A stretch of DNA of 64,000 nucleotides from Paenibacillus sp. FSL R5-0345 (GTDB taxonomy: Bacteria; Bacillota; Bacilli; Paenibacillales; Paenibacillaceae). Where the stretch lies: positions 2,480,001 to 2,544,000 of the forward strand of contig NZ_CP009281.1 of assembly GCF_000758585.1 (NCBI RefSeq), written 5' to 3'. Below, one piece after another: positions 53,320 through 63,028 of the stretch. How positions within the stretch are numbered: the stretch's first letter is position 1; each line of letters opens with the position of its first letter. A program made the position numbers and the translations under genes. Below the pieces are notes generated by a model that saw only the letters and a list, made by a program, of their open reading frames with translations, was not told the DNA's origin and did no database searches.

Positions 53320-54156
53320 TCAGCTTTTTTTGCCGTATTTTCCAGGTGGAATGCCCGTGATGTTCTTGAAAGTACGGATGAAATTTGCATAGTCATTGAA
53401 ACCGGATAAATAACAGGTATCGGATACGGAGTTCCCGGCGGATAAGAGCTGTTTGGATAACGCGATCTTTTTAAGCAGGACGTACCGGTAGATTGTCCCA
53501 CCGGTCTGTTGCTTGAACAGGTGACTAAGATAATATTTATCGATGTTTAATTCTCCGGCGATCTGCTCAAGCGACAGATTCAGATGCAGATGGTTATCGA
53601 TATAGCGCATGGCCGATTGAATATGTGAAGAAATAATGCTGGGTATGGTGGTAACGGTACGGTTATAAAGCTCATTAATAAGGACCAGGATCTGAATCAG
53701 ATAAGTCAGAGCCAGAACCTCACTGCCGTATTGTGGGTTGTCCAAAATTGCAATTAAGCGGTAGGCAAGGGTCGTATACTCTGAAAGCAGTGTTTCATCC
53801 ATTTGCGCGAGATTTTGCTCCCCGGGCTGACGGTTCTGGAAACAAGCGAGCAGATTTGTGGTTGCAGTGCAGAAGGGATATATAAGTGGAGCTTTGAAAT
53901 GGATTGTTAAGCGTTCATAAGGTTCTGGAGATAAATTGATGATTTTATGTATTTCGTGATTGTTAAATAAGAGCACATTGCCCCGCTGAAGCGGATAGCT
54001 GTACTGATCCACAAATCCGTTCACCGTGCCGCCAAGAAACAGGAAGATTTCGTAGTGGTCATGAATGTGAAAATCTCTGGTGGGTGAGATCGGTGAATTG
54101 CCGATGCCCGCCAGTATGTCGCCTTCGAAAGGCTGATAATACTGGGCATGTTTCAT
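53320..54156 (-). CDS. AraC-family regulator with cupin sensor, 278 aa
   Basis: The N-terminal cupin (ISPTRDFHIHDHYEIFLFLGG, residues 23-90) probably binds a sugar. C-terminal AraC domain at about 180-278: LSLEQIAGELNIDKYYLSHLFKQ and TCYLSGFNDYANFIRTFKNITG. It is divergent from the DUF2264/lyase operon, whose upstream region carries four GCAATAA repeats, and so is the likely regulator of that operon. Confidence 0.9.
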   Translation of the reverse strand: MKHAQYYQPFEGDILAGIGNSPISPTRDFHIHDHYEIFLFLGGTVNGFVDQYSYPLQRGNVLLFNNHEIHKIINLSPEPYERLTIHFKAPLIYPFCTATTNLLACFQNRQPGEQNLAQMDETLLSEYTTLAYRLIAILDNPQYGSEVLALTYLIQILVLINELYNRTVTTIPSIISSHIQSAMRYIDNHLHLNLSLEQIAGELNIDKYYLSHLFKQQTGGTIYRYVLLKKIALSKQLLSAGNSVSDTCYLSGFNDYANFIRTFKNITGIPPGKYGKKS

Positions 54157-54180
54157 CCGGATGGCCCCTTTCAGATTGAT

Positions 54181-54266
54181 AGCAATAAACGCAATAAATG
54201 ATCATTAATCGCAAAGACATTGCAATAATACAACACTAAACTATAGAAGAAGATTACGCAATAAAA
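54181..54266 (+). promoter_or_regulatory. GCAATAA repeats between the AraC and enzyme operon
   Basis: GCAATAA occurs four times in the same orientation (54182, 54191, 54222 and 54259), three times preceded by C or A and followed by A. Spacing is 9, 31 and 37 bases. Candidate AraC binding repeats for the divergent genes. Confidence 0.6.
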
Positions 54267-54346
54267 CAAGATAGAGCTGGTCAGAACAAGAGTAGTAGGA
54301 GAGTCTGTACCTGCTGAATAGACGCAATTGGAAGGGTGGATTGTGT

Positions 54347-55492
54347 ATGACTGGTACGAAACACCGTAAATATTGGCTGGATACGATGTTACAGATCGGG
54401 AATCCGGTTCTTGACGCTTTATCGCAGAGAAAATTAAAGGAACGGCTGCCTGCGGAGTTTCATGGTGATAGGAGCAAGTTTGCGTATTTGGAAGCGTTTG
54501 CTAGATTAGCCTGTGGAATGGCCCCATGGCTAGAGCTTGAAGGGCTGGAGGGTGAAGAGGAAAAGCTTAGAGCCCATTATGCCGTACTGATGCTGGAATG
54601 CATTGATGCCGCTGTCGATCCATCTTCGCCTGACTATATGGATTTTAAGTCCGAAGGCCAACCGCTGGTCGATGCGGCATTCCTCGCCCACGCGTTGGTG
54701 CGCGCGCCGAAGCAGCTTGCCGGGCGGCTGAATGCGCGGGTCAAAGTTAATTTAATAACAGCCTTGAAGCAAACGCGCCGGACTGCACCGAGCGGCAGCA
54801 ACTGGCTACTGTTCAGCGCAATGGTGGAAGCGGCTTTGTATATCCTCAACGATCCTGAATATGACCGGATGCGTGTTGGTTATGCGATTCATATGTTTAT
54901 GGATTGGTATAAAGGCGATGGCATATACGGTGACGGCAAGGACTTTCACTGGGATTATTACAACAGCTTTGTTATTCAGCCGATGCTGGTGGATGTGGTG
55001 ACACTCTTTGAACGGGAGTCGGAGCAATATTCCCAATTGCGGCCGTTGATACTGGAACGGGCACAGAGATACGCAACTGTTCTGGAACGGATGATTGCAC
55101 CGGATGGAACTTATCCCTTTATCGGGCGCTCTATTGTCTACCGTTTTGGTGCTTTTCAGCTGTTGTCGCAGGCGGCGCTCCAGCATTTCCTTGAGGAATC
55201 GCTTTCTCCTGCGCAGGTACGCTGCGCCTTGACTGCTGTAATTACACGGACTATGGAATTTCCGGGCACCCTGGATGAGAACGGGTGGCTACGTCCGGGA
55301 GTATACGGCTACCAGCCAGAGCTTGCTGAGAGCTATATCAATACGGGCAGTCTCTATTTATGCGCATTTGTATTTCTTCCTTTGGGGCTTCTTCCTTCAG
55401 ATCTTTTCTGGGCAGGAGCAGAATTGAAGTGGACGGCACAAAGGATCGCAGCTGGTGAGGATGTTATGAGAGATCATGCCTTGAGCAATTAG
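54347..55492 (+). CDS. DUF2264-family protein, short form, 381 aa
   Basis: ATG 54347 follows GGAAGGGTGG. All-alpha (alpha/alpha)-toroid-like protein with the DUF2264 pattern: FAYLEAFARLACGMAPWLEL, NWLLFSAMVEAALY, DWYKGDGIYGDGKDFHWDYYNSFVIQPML, ERMIAPDGTYPFIGRSIVYRFGAF. No signal peptide. Members are linked to uronate-rich polysaccharide breakdown, but the reaction is not established. It has only the core domain; the later homologue at 58.5 kb is 245 residues longer. First gene of the enzyme operon. Confidence 0.88.
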   Translation: MTGTKHRKYWLDTMLQIGNPVLDALSQRKLKERLPAEFHGDRSKFAYLEAFARLACGMAPWLELEGLEGEEEKLRAHYAVLMLECIDAAVDPSSPDYMDFKSEGQPLVDAAFLAHALVRAPKQLAGRLNARVKVNLITALKQTRRTAPSGSNWLLFSAMVEAALYILNDPEYDRMRVGYAIHMFMDWYKGDGIYGDGKDFHWDYYNSFVIQPMLVDVVTLFERESEQYSQLRPLILERAQRYATVLERMIAPDGTYPFIGRSIVYRFGAFQLLSQAALQHFLEESLSPAQVRCALTAVITRTMEFPGTLDENGWLRPGVYGYQPELAESYINTGSLYLCAFVFLPLGLLPSDLFWAGAELKWTAQRIAAGEDVMRDHALSN

Positions 55493-55530
55493 GAAGATCT
55501 AAGCTGGTGGGGCAAAAGGAGGAAGAAAGC

Positions 55531-57348
55531 ATGAATAGACAGGAGCTTTTCGGAATGATCGAAAGGATGAAGCCGGTAAATCTGAGCTTGTATTATCCTG
55601 ATGGAGATTCGGATGTTTTTTGGACACAAGCATCATTATCCGAGCTATTGAAGGAAGATATCTGCGAAATCCGCGCAGAGGCTCAGAGATTAGACGGCCA
55701 GCCTATACCGGAGCTGACGGATACGCTTTTTTCAATTTATGCGCGCACGGGTTCGAGGCTGGAATATGAACGGGTCTATTTCGAACGGAGAAGAAGGCTG
55801 AACACATATGTATTTATGACCTTGCTTGAGCCGGATAATGTCAGACTTCTGGAGAACCTGGAAAATACACTATGGTCTATATGTGAAGAGTACACTTGGT
55901 GCCTACCAGCCCATCTTCCTTCAGATCATAATGCAGAGAATATCGATCAGTTTATTGATCTGTTCTCCTCGGAAACTGCTTTTACACTGAGTGAAATTTC
56001 ACTACTACTGGGAGAACGACTTCCACAGCTTCTTCGATTTCGAATCAGACATGAAGTAGAGCGGAGAATATTTCGACCATTTATTGAATGTGGTCCTTAT
56101 GAATGGGAGACTGCAAGGCATAATTGGTCGGCAGTTTGTGCAGGTTCGATTGGGGCAGCTGCCTTGCTGATGTTGGATGATCCTGCTGCGCTAATGGATA
56201 TCCTGCTGAAGACAGAACGAAGCATGAGTTACTATCTGGAAGGCTTCGGGGATGATGGGGCCTGCCTGGAAGGTCTGAGTTACTGGAACTACGGATTTGG
56301 CTATTTTACGTATTATAGTGATCTTCTCCGGGTTAGAAGTGAGGGGAAAGTAGACTGGTTTGCAACAGACAAAGTGCGAAGTATCGCTCAGTTCCAACAA
56401 AAAATTTTCATCGGTGGCAATTTTGTCGCCAATTTCTCAGACTCAGAGCCTCAAATTCACATACATATGGGCTTGTCCCATTATTTAGCTGATACCTATC
56501 CAGAAGTAGAATGTCCTCCGCCTGTGCTTCGCGCTCCTTACGCTAAGGATCACTGCAGCCGCTGGGCTCCGGCTTTTCGAAATCTCATCTGGAGAAGGAC
56601 CGGCGATGAGAAACAGGATCAGGATTGGGGAGCCGCCAGTTATTATCTTCCTGATGCGGGATGGCTTGTCTCGCGTTATCGGTCCGGAGGAAGTTCGTTC
56701 GGCTTCGCGGCTAAGGGAGGGCATAACGCTGAACCTCATAATCATAATGATCTTGGGCAGTTCATTCTGTTAGGTGAAGGCGAAATCTATGCAGCGGATC
56801 TCGGCAGTGGAGAGTATACGTCTGAATATTTTGGGGCTGGCCGTTATCAATATGATTGCAATGGCTCGCAGGGACATTCGGTTCCTATCATCAGCGGCCA
56901 GTATCAACAGGCTGGCAAGGAGCATAGTGCTACAGTTCTGTATGCGTCAACTGCTCCGGTGAGGGATGAACTGACGCTGGAGCTGTCTCAGGCTTACGAA
57001 GTGGAAGAGCTTCAATCTTTGATTCGTTCTATAGTTTGGTACAAGGAGCGGCGTCCTCGCTTGGAGTTAACGGACGAGTACCGGTTTAACGGTAAGTTAG
57101 TGGGCTGGACGGAGCGGTTCGTAACCTGGTGTCGGCCGAAGATCCTTCGTACTGGCGTTGTGTTGCTGCCGGGAACTGATGTCGGCGGAGTTGAAGTGAT
57201 CTATGATGCCCAGATTGTAGAGCCAGAGATTACCGCTCGTGAGTACAGGGATCATTTCGGCAGGGAAACGGCCTGGTATACTCTCGACTTTCATTTGCTT
57301 CAGCCCGGTGCTGTAGGGAAATTAGCATTCACCTTTCAATTTATATAA
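55531..57348 (+). CDS. Heparinase II/III-family polysaccharide lyase, 605 aa
   Basis: ATG 55531 follows AAAGGAGGAAG. N-terminal alpha-toroid (about 60-330; NWSAVCAGSIGAAALLM, LEGLSYWNYGFGYFTYY) and a C-terminal beta-sheet domain with the metal-site motif GGHNAEPHNHNDLGQFIL (about 400), the heparinase II/III family signature. Family members cleave uronate-containing glycans by beta-elimination. No signal peptide, so it acts in the cytoplasm on imported oligosaccharides. It lies in the operon just before the GH88 enzyme, which removes the unsaturated uronate such lyases create. Confidence 0.88.
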   Translation: MNRQELFGMIERMKPVNLSLYYPDGDSDVFWTQASLSELLKEDICEIRAEAQRLDGQPIPELTDTLFSIYARTGSRLEYERVYFERRRRLNTYVFMTLLEPDNVRLLENLENTLWSICEEYTWCLPAHLPSDHNAENIDQFIDLFSSETAFTLSEISLLLGERLPQLLRFRIRHEVERRIFRPFIECGPYEWETARHNWSAVCAGSIGAAALLMLDDPAALMDILLKTERSMSYYLEGFGDDGACLEGLSYWNYGFGYFTYYSDLLRVRSEGKVDWFATDKVRSIAQFQQKIFIGGNFVANFSDSEPQIHIHMGLSHYLADTYPEVECPPPVLRAPYAKDHCSRWAPAFRNLIWRRTGDEKQDQDWGAASYYLPDAGWLVSRYRSGGSSFGFAAKGGHNAEPHNHNDLGQFILLGEGEIYAADLGSGEYTSEYFGAGRYQYDCNGSQGHSVPIISGQYQQAGKEHSATVLYASTAPVRDELTLELSQAYEVEELQSLIRSIVWYKERRPRLELTDEYRFNGKLVGWTERFVTWCRPKILRTGVVLLPGTDVGGVEVIYDAQIVEPEITAREYRDHFGRETAWYTLDFHLLQPGAVGKLAFTFQFI

Positions 57349-57393
57349 ATGATGAAGGAACTAGAGAACAATTCGAAGAAGGCGGTGTTTGAT

Positions 57394-58530
57394 ATGAATA
57401 TTACGGAAAACCAAACTTGGCTGGATGAAGCTTGGAGCAAGGCTCTTGAAAAGACAAGATGTAACAGTCGAAAGATCGGCGCAGAATTTCCACATGCAAG
57501 TCAAGGGGGGAAATATTTGCTGGAGGCGCCGAATTGGTGGACAGCAGGGTTCTGGCCGGGAATGCTCTGGCAGTTTTATTCTGAGAGCGGGGATGAAAGT
57601 CTAAAAATGATCGCGGAGCGCTGCGAAGAGAGACTCGACGAGGTGCTGGATGGCTATGTTAAGCTGGATCACGATTTAGGCTTCATGTGGATTCTTACAA
57701 GCGTGGCAAATTACAAGTTGACGGGTAGCGAGGCGTCGCGAATTCGGGCATTAAAAGCGGCCAACTACCTGGCAGCCCGCTTCAATCTGAAAGGACATTA
57801 TATCCGAGCTTGGAATCCATGGAGTGTAGGGGAAGATAACAGCGGAGTTGCTATTATTGACTGCTGCATGAATACCAGTCTGTTGTTCTGGGCTTCTGAG
57901 ACATCGGGAGATCCACGCTATCATCATATCGCTGAGGCGCATATGGATACTGTTCTTGAGCATTTTATCCGACCGGACGGCTCCGTGTACCACATCGTCA
58001 AATTCAACCCGGAGACGGGTGAAGTCGTGGAAAAGCTTGGCGGGCAAGGTTATTCGCCCGAATCTGCTTGGTCGCGCGGCACGGCTTGGGCCATTTACGG
58101 TTTAGCGCTTGCCTATCATCATACGAGCAAGCAGAGCTATCTGGATGCAGCCAAGCAGGTAGCACATTTCTTCTTGACCCGTTTGCCGGACGATCATGTT
58201 CCGCATTGGGATTTCCGCGCGCCCGGTGAAGTCGGCGAAATTCGTGATAGCTCCGCCGGTTCCTGTGCGGCGAGCGGTTTGCTTCTGCTAGCGGACCAGG
58301 TGGATGATTCGGAGTCCCATGTGTACCGGAACGGGGCTATAAGAATCGTGGAATCGCTCTACAGGAATTATGGCAGTTGGGACAATGCGGATGAGGAAGG
58401 GTTGCTGCTTCACGGTACGAGTAACTACCCTGAGAACCGGAATATAGATGTTCCTCTTATCTACGGTGACTTTTTCTATGTCGAAGCACTAGCCCGGATT
58501 AAGGCCGCAGGTCCGTTCTATTGGGAGTAG
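57394..58530 (+). CDS. GH88 unsaturated glucuronyl hydrolase, 378 aa
   Basis: I chose ATG 57394: AAGGCGGTG lies 6-7 bases before it, and the 378-residue product has the usual GH88 length; ATG 57349 abuts the previous stop and has no ribosome-binding site. Catalytic residues Asp94 (HDLGFMW) and Asp156 (IIDCCMN), equivalent to Asp88 and Asp149 of the Bacillus sp. GL1 enzyme. NWWTAGFWPGMLW and SAWSRGTAWAIYGLALAY also match. It hydrolyses unsaturated uronic acid from the non-reducing end of oligosaccharides, in the cytoplasm. Confidence 0.92.
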   Translation: MNITENQTWLDEAWSKALEKTRCNSRKIGAEFPHASQGGKYLLEAPNWWTAGFWPGMLWQFYSESGDESLKMIAERCEERLDEVLDGYVKLDHDLGFMWILTSVANYKLTGSEASRIRALKAANYLAARFNLKGHYIRAWNPWSVGEDNSGVAIIDCCMNTSLLFWASETSGDPRYHHIAEAHMDTVLEHFIRPDGSVYHIVKFNPETGEVVEKLGGQGYSPESAWSRGTAWAIYGLALAYHHTSKQSYLDAAKQVAHFFLTRLPDDHVPHWDFRAPGEVGEIRDSSAGSCAASGLLLLADQVDDSESHVYRNGAIRIVESLYRNYGSWDNADEEGLLLHGTSNYPENRNIDVPLIYGDFFYVEALARIKAAGPFYWE

Positions 58531-58542
58531 GGGGTGATTAGG

Positions 58543-60423
58543 ATGAATACAAATAAGACATCTTTCCGGATTAGTGATAATCCGTTAAAGACTCGGGTGG
58601 ATCTGGTGATCGCCCTTGAGCAGCTTACGGATCCGCTTCGGGCGCACTACAGCAAAGGCGGCGCAAGGCTTGAAATCGGTAAAACAGGGGCGAGCTATTC
58701 GGCAGCAACTGCTGAAATGGAAGGTTTCTCGCGGGTGTTGTGGGGTTTGGTACCCCTGCTCATTGGTGGTGGAGACAGCGAACTCTGGGACATCGTGCTG
58801 GATGGCGTTCGGCATGGCACTGATCCTTCTCATGAAGAATATTGGGGAGAGGTGAAGGATTACGACCAGCGTTTGGTCGAAATGGCGGTCTTTGGTTTCG
58901 CATTAGCAGCCATTCCGGAAAGGATCTGGTCGCCGCTTGCTCCGAAGGAGCAGGATCAATTATACCGCTGGCTGAATCAAATAAACGCTCATCCTTGCTA
59001 TGACTGCAATTGGCTGTTCTTTAACGTTCTAGTCAATGTCGGATTCCGCAAAATCGGTCGTCCCTACGACGAAGGGCAGTTAGAGAACAATTTGAAGCGC
59101 ATGGACGATTTCTATTTGGGCGAGGGCTGGTACAGTGACGGAATTAACGGCCACAGCGATTATTACGTACCTTTTGCTATTCATTACTATGCACTGCTGT
59201 ACGCAAAGCTGATGGAGCAGGAAGACCCCGAACGTTCCCGTGTGTTCAAAGAACGAGCTCGATTGTTTGCTGCCGATTTCATCAGCTGGTTCGCACCCGA
59301 CGGATCCGCACTTCCTTATGGGCGCAGTTTGACTTACCGTTTTGCCCAGTCGGCATTTTGGAGCGCCCTTGCCTACGCAGACGTTGAAGGATTCCCTGCC
59401 GGTGTGGTAAAAGGTCTGGTGCTGCGGAACCTGCGCTGGTGGTTTAGCCAGCCGATTGTTGACGCCGATGGTGTACTAACCATCGGATACGCTTACCCAA
59501 ATCTGGTCATGGCGGAGAATTACAATGCTCCCGGATCTCCGTACTGGGCGTTGAAGACTTTCCTGCCGCTGGCTCTCGGCGAAGAGCATCCGTTCTGGAA
59601 GGCAGAAGAACTGCCGCTGCCAGTCCTTCCGGATGTCATGATTCAGAAGCCTGCACACCTTGTCATCATCCGCGAGCCTGCTTCCGGTCATGTGGCGGCC
59701 TTCAACAGCGGACATTTATATACGAATGAACATACCCACACCTCGGCCAAGTACGAAAAATTCGTGTATTCAACAGGCTTTGGCTTCAGCGTGCCCCGCT
59801 CCGAATGGGGGCTCTCTCAGGGAGCATACGATTCTATGCTTGCGCTGAGCGAGCACGGAGACAACTTATATCGGGTAAGACGCCAGAATATAGAATCTGA
59901 GATTATGGACAACGTGCTTCGCTCTGTCTGGAAGCCGTGGGCCAATGTCGAGGTTCAGACCTGGGTTGTCGCCGGACTTCCTTGGCATATTCGGATGCAT
60001 CGAGTCGAAACTGGACGGTCACTGGATACTGCCGAGGGCGGATTCGCACTTGGTCATGACAATGAATTCATATCCAAGAGCGATTTGGCTGGTGTGATGG
60101 CCTCCACTGCTTGGGGAACCAGTGCAATCAAGGATTTGCTAGGTTGTCGGAAGGGCGAGTTGGTCTGGCCGAACGCCAATACGAACCTGCTTCGCCCTCG
60201 GACGGTGCTGCCAATGCTGACGACTACCCTTCAGCCAGGAATTCATTGGCTCGTTTCGGCCGTATATGGTTCCCCTTCAGAGGGGGCTTTAGATATTCAG
60301 GCTGATCAAGCTGATAAGGTCCTCAAGCATTCACCTGAGCAAGATTTGAAAGTTAAGTTCAGCGAGGGAACGGTAACCATTGTTACTCATTCCGGGAGAG
60401 AAATCGTCCTGAATTTACAATAA
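58543..60423 (+). CDS. DUF2264-family protein, long form, 626 aa
   Basis: ATG 58543 is 6 bases after AGGGGGTG. N-terminal all-alpha DUF2264 domain (about 15-370: FSRVLWGLVPLL, NWLLFFNVLVNVGFRKI, GWYSDGINGHSDYYVPFAIHYYA, FAPDGSALPYGRSLTYRFAQS) and a C-terminal beta-rich region (about 380-626) with LYTNEHTHTSAKYEKFVYST, where His residues may bind metal. Overall shape is like polysaccharide lyases of the toroid-plus-beta-sheet kind. The reaction is unknown. No signal peptide. Last gene of the operon. Confidence 0.88.
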   Translation: MNTNKTSFRISDNPLKTRVDLVIALEQLTDPLRAHYSKGGARLEIGKTGASYSAATAEMEGFSRVLWGLVPLLIGGGDSELWDIVLDGVRHGTDPSHEEYWGEVKDYDQRLVEMAVFGFALAAIPERIWSPLAPKEQDQLYRWLNQINAHPCYDCNWLFFNVLVNVGFRKIGRPYDEGQLENNLKRMDDFYLGEGWYSDGINGHSDYYVPFAIHYYALLYAKLMEQEDPERSRVFKERARLFAADFISWFAPDGSALPYGRSLTYRFAQSAFWSALAYADVEGFPAGVVKGLVLRNLRWWFSQPIVDADGVLTIGYAYPNLVMAENYNAPGSPYWALKTFLPLALGEEHPFWKAEELPLPVLPDVMIQKPAHLVIIREPASGHVAAFNSGHLYTNEHTHTSAKYEKFVYSTGFGFSVPRSEWGLSQGAYDSMLALSEHGDNLYRVRRQNIESEIMDNVLRSVWKPWANVEVQTWVVAGLPWHIRMHRVETGRSLDTAEGGFALGHDNEFISKSDLAGVMASTAWGTSAIKDLLGCRKGELVWPNANTNLLRPRTVLPMLTTTLQPGIHWLVSAVYGSPSEGALDIQADQADKVLKHSPEQDLKVKFSEGTVTIVTHSGREIVLNLQ

Positions 60424-60462
60424 GTTGATTGAATTTGCTCATGCTAATTGAAGAATCGCTGC

Positions 60463-60500
60463 AACAGCTCTAAAGCAGAACTACTGCATTAGAGCTGTTG
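60463..60500 (+). terminator. Terminator of the enzyme operon
   Basis: AACAGCTCTAA (60463-60473) pairs with TTAGAGCTGTT (60489-60499), with an inner GCAG/CTGC pair. The T run is weak (TTGTTCG). The remaining intergenic bases to 60699 show no gene. Confidence 0.65.
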
Positions 60501-60699
60501 TTCGTATGTCAAATTTTATGGTCTCATCTTTTAATTATTGGGTTTTTTATCAAATGTTTTCTTAGATGGACAATTATGCTATAGTACTCTATCTAGTCAT
60601 TTACAGAAGTATTGATTTATCAGACGATGGACAAACTGACTTGTGGCAAAACTAGAAATACTGACATCAATAATAAGATAAGAAAGGCAGGAACTCCTT

Positions 60700-62154
60700 A
60701 TGGATAGCAGCAGCTTGGTAACGACGACTCTTTCACTTGTTATAATAATAAACATATTGCTCTCTGCAGGTTTTTTATTTTTTGAGAGGAGAGATATTGG
60801 TTATACATGGGCATGGCTTATGCTTTTTTATTTCATTCCCATTTTGGGATTTATTATTTATCTCTTCCTTGGTCGAAACTTAGCAAAGAAAAATTTCTTT
60901 GGTCTATCTTCTGAAGAAAGGAAATATCTACAATCCGCTGTAGATCATCAATTAGCTACATTAAACGATCAGCGCGAGGATCATAACCCTTTGCTCACGA
61001 AATATGCTGATTTGATCCATATGAACCTTGTTTCATCGAATGCCCTAATGACAACAGACAACGAAATATCTATTTTCAACGATGGTAATCAAAAATTCGA
61101 TGCTTTGTTTGATGATATTAGACATGCCAAGAAAGAAGTTAATATTCAATATTACATAATCCAGCCTGACGCCTTGGGAAAAAAATTAAGAGATGAATTA
61201 ACCATAAAAGCCAAAGAAGGCGTAAAAGTGAGGGTTCTTTACGACGAAATCGGCTCCAAAAGGCTTTCTCTTAAGTTTTTTAAAGAACTACTCTCTGCTG
61301 GTGGAGAAGTGGAGGTGTTCTTTCCATCACTGCTTAGACCGATAAATTTCCGTATGAATAATCGAAATCATAGAAAATTATGTATTATCGATGGAGAAGT
61401 CGCTTATATTGGTGGATTTAATGTGGGAAATGAGTATTTAGGTATAGATAAAAAGTTTGGGTATTGGCGGGATACACATTTTAGAATGAAGGGAGATTCC
61501 GTTAATCAGATTCAAGGAAGATTTATTCTGGATTGGAAACATGCCCGGAAAAATGAGCGCGTAAGCTTCGATCAATTTTCTTTTAATACGGAAGCACATG
61601 TCGGATCAAGTCCTGTTCAAATTGTGTCTAGTGGTCCTAACTCGCTAGTGGAGCATCTTAAAAATATGTACATTAAGCTCATCTTGAATGCCAAACGGAG
61701 TGTATATATTCAAACGCCATACTTTATTCCTGATAGCAGTTTTATGGATGCTTGTAAAATTGCACTTCTATCAGGTGTTGATGTCCGGATCATGATCCCT
61801 AATAAGCCTGATCATCCTTTTGTTTATTGGGCCACTTGGGCATATGCCGGGGAATTATTGAAATATGGAGCGAAGATTCTGTTATATGAAAATGGTTTTT
61901 TGCATGCTAAGACGATTGTAGTTGATGATGAAGTAGCGTCCGTAGGAACAATGAATATTGATTCCCGGAGCTTTAGACTCAATTTCGAAGTGAATGCAAT
62001 TGTGTATGATGAGCAAGTTGCTAAACAACTTCAAAAATTGTTTGATGAAGATAGCCAGTTGAGTACAGAGCTTACCCCTGAACGCTATAAAGAAAGATCC
62101 TTAATAATCAAATTTAAAGAGGGCATTTCGCGTCTTTTTTCGTCCATCTTATGA
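60700..62154 (+). CDS. cls: Cardiolipin synthase, 484 aa
   Basis: Two N-terminal transmembrane segments (about 8-28 and 38-58) precede two PLD domains with HKD motifs: NHRKLCIIDG (HxKxxxxD, about 227) and LHAKTIVVDDE (about 404). Bacterial ClsA-type enzyme that joins two phosphatidylglycerols into cardiolipin at the cytoplasmic membrane. Length is typical for the family. Monocistronic with AGAAAGG upstream. Confidence 0.93.
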   Translation: MDSSSLVTTTLSLVIIINILLSAGFLFFERRDIGYTWAWLMLFYFIPILGFIIYLFLGRNLAKKNFFGLSSEERKYLQSAVDHQLATLNDQREDHNPLLTKYADLIHMNLVSSNALMTTDNEISIFNDGNQKFDALFDDIRHAKKEVNIQYYIIQPDALGKKLRDELTIKAKEGVKVRVLYDEIGSKRLSLKFFKELLSAGGEVEVFFPSLLRPINFRMNNRNHRKLCIIDGEVAYIGGFNVGNEYLGIDKKFGYWRDTHFRMKGDSVNQIQGRFILDWKHARKNERVSFDQFSFNTEAHVGSSPVQIVSSGPNSLVEHLKNMYIKLILNAKRSVYIQTPYFIPDSSFMDACKIALLSGVDVRIMIPNKPDHPFVYWATWAYAGELLKYGAKILLYENGFLHAKTIVVDDEVASVGTMNIDSRSFRLNFEVNAIVYDEQVAKQLQKLFDEDSQLSTELTPERYKERSLIIKFKEGISRLFSSIL

Positions 62155-62239
62155 ACCCCGAAACTATATCCTCGGTACAAAAGGCGAGCTGTAGATTGTG
62201 AATTCACAGTTCGCCGCTGTCTATGGATTCTTCTGCGCT

Positions 62240-63028
62240 TCACACCATACCCTGTTTTGATTTCATGCACTTGAGATTGTATGTGCGACCGTATACCTTG
62301 GCATATCTGACAATTCGGTCAATCATACGGGTATCTTTTAGTTTAGTAAACGGGCACGGATCGGGAGCCGTATTCACTTCCAAGATCCATGGCTTAAGAC
62401 GTTGATCTAAGGCAATATCCACACCGATTTCCTGAAGTGCGGGATAGACAGTGCTAAGCTGCCTTGCGGACTTCACTCCAATTTGCTTCAGGGATCGGAT
62501 CAATATTTTACAATTTTCTGCGCTTGTGTAGCCTTTTAATAATTCCTCAATCGGATAAATTGTTCCTCCTTGACTCCCGTTTGTAACCACTTTGCGAGGA
62601 TACGCAACGCGTCCTGCAACCCCTGTTGCTTCCCACCCACCCTTAGAATTTCGCTGCACCATCACCCGAATATCGAAAGGGCGTCCATCGTAAACCAACA
62701 GCCTGATCCCCTTTTGTACTAAATAGGCCTTTCCTTGAGCCTCTCGTAAGATGGCCCGATAGGCCGTGTCGTAATCAGAAAATTTGTGTACGTGGGTACC
62801 GGATTGATAGCTGAATTGTGCGCGTGTGAGTTCAACCCGTATTACGCCCTGTCCTAAAGAGCCGCAGCAAGGCTTAATGTACACCATCTTATATTTTTGT
62901 AGCATTTCATAGAGCGTGTTCTTATCCATTTTTTTCGTAAGCGGGACATGTTTATTTAACTCTTGGTTTCTAACCAGCACCCTTGTCTTCGTCAGCTTAT
63001 TGGATATACGGCTTATCTGCTTCATCAT
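62240..63028 (-). CDS. YheC/YheD-family ATP-grasp protein (spore-coat associated), 262 aa
   Basis: ATG 63028 is 5 bases after GGAGGG; the earlier in-frame codon is not preceded by such a site. YIKPCCGSLGQGVIRVE and the ATP-grasp end LEVNTAPDPCPFTKL with metal-binding Asp/Glu/Asn fit the YheC/YheD family, proteins tied to the spore coat or sporulation. Reaction unknown. It is divergent from a phenylacetate-CoA-ligase-like gene. Confidence 0.85.
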   Translation of the reverse strand: MMKQISRISNKLTKTRVLVRNQELNKHVPLTKKMDKNTLYEMLQKYKMVYIKPCCGSLGQGVIRVELTRAQFSYQSGTHVHKFSDYDTAYRAILREAQGKAYLVQKGIRLLVYDGRPFDIRVMVQRNSKGGWEATGVAGRVAYPRKVVTNGSQGGTIYPIEELLKGYTSAENCKILIRSLKQIGVKSARQLSTVYPALQEIGVDIALDQRLKPWILEVNTAPDPCPFTKLKDTRMIDRIVRYAKVYGRTYNLKCMKSKQGMV

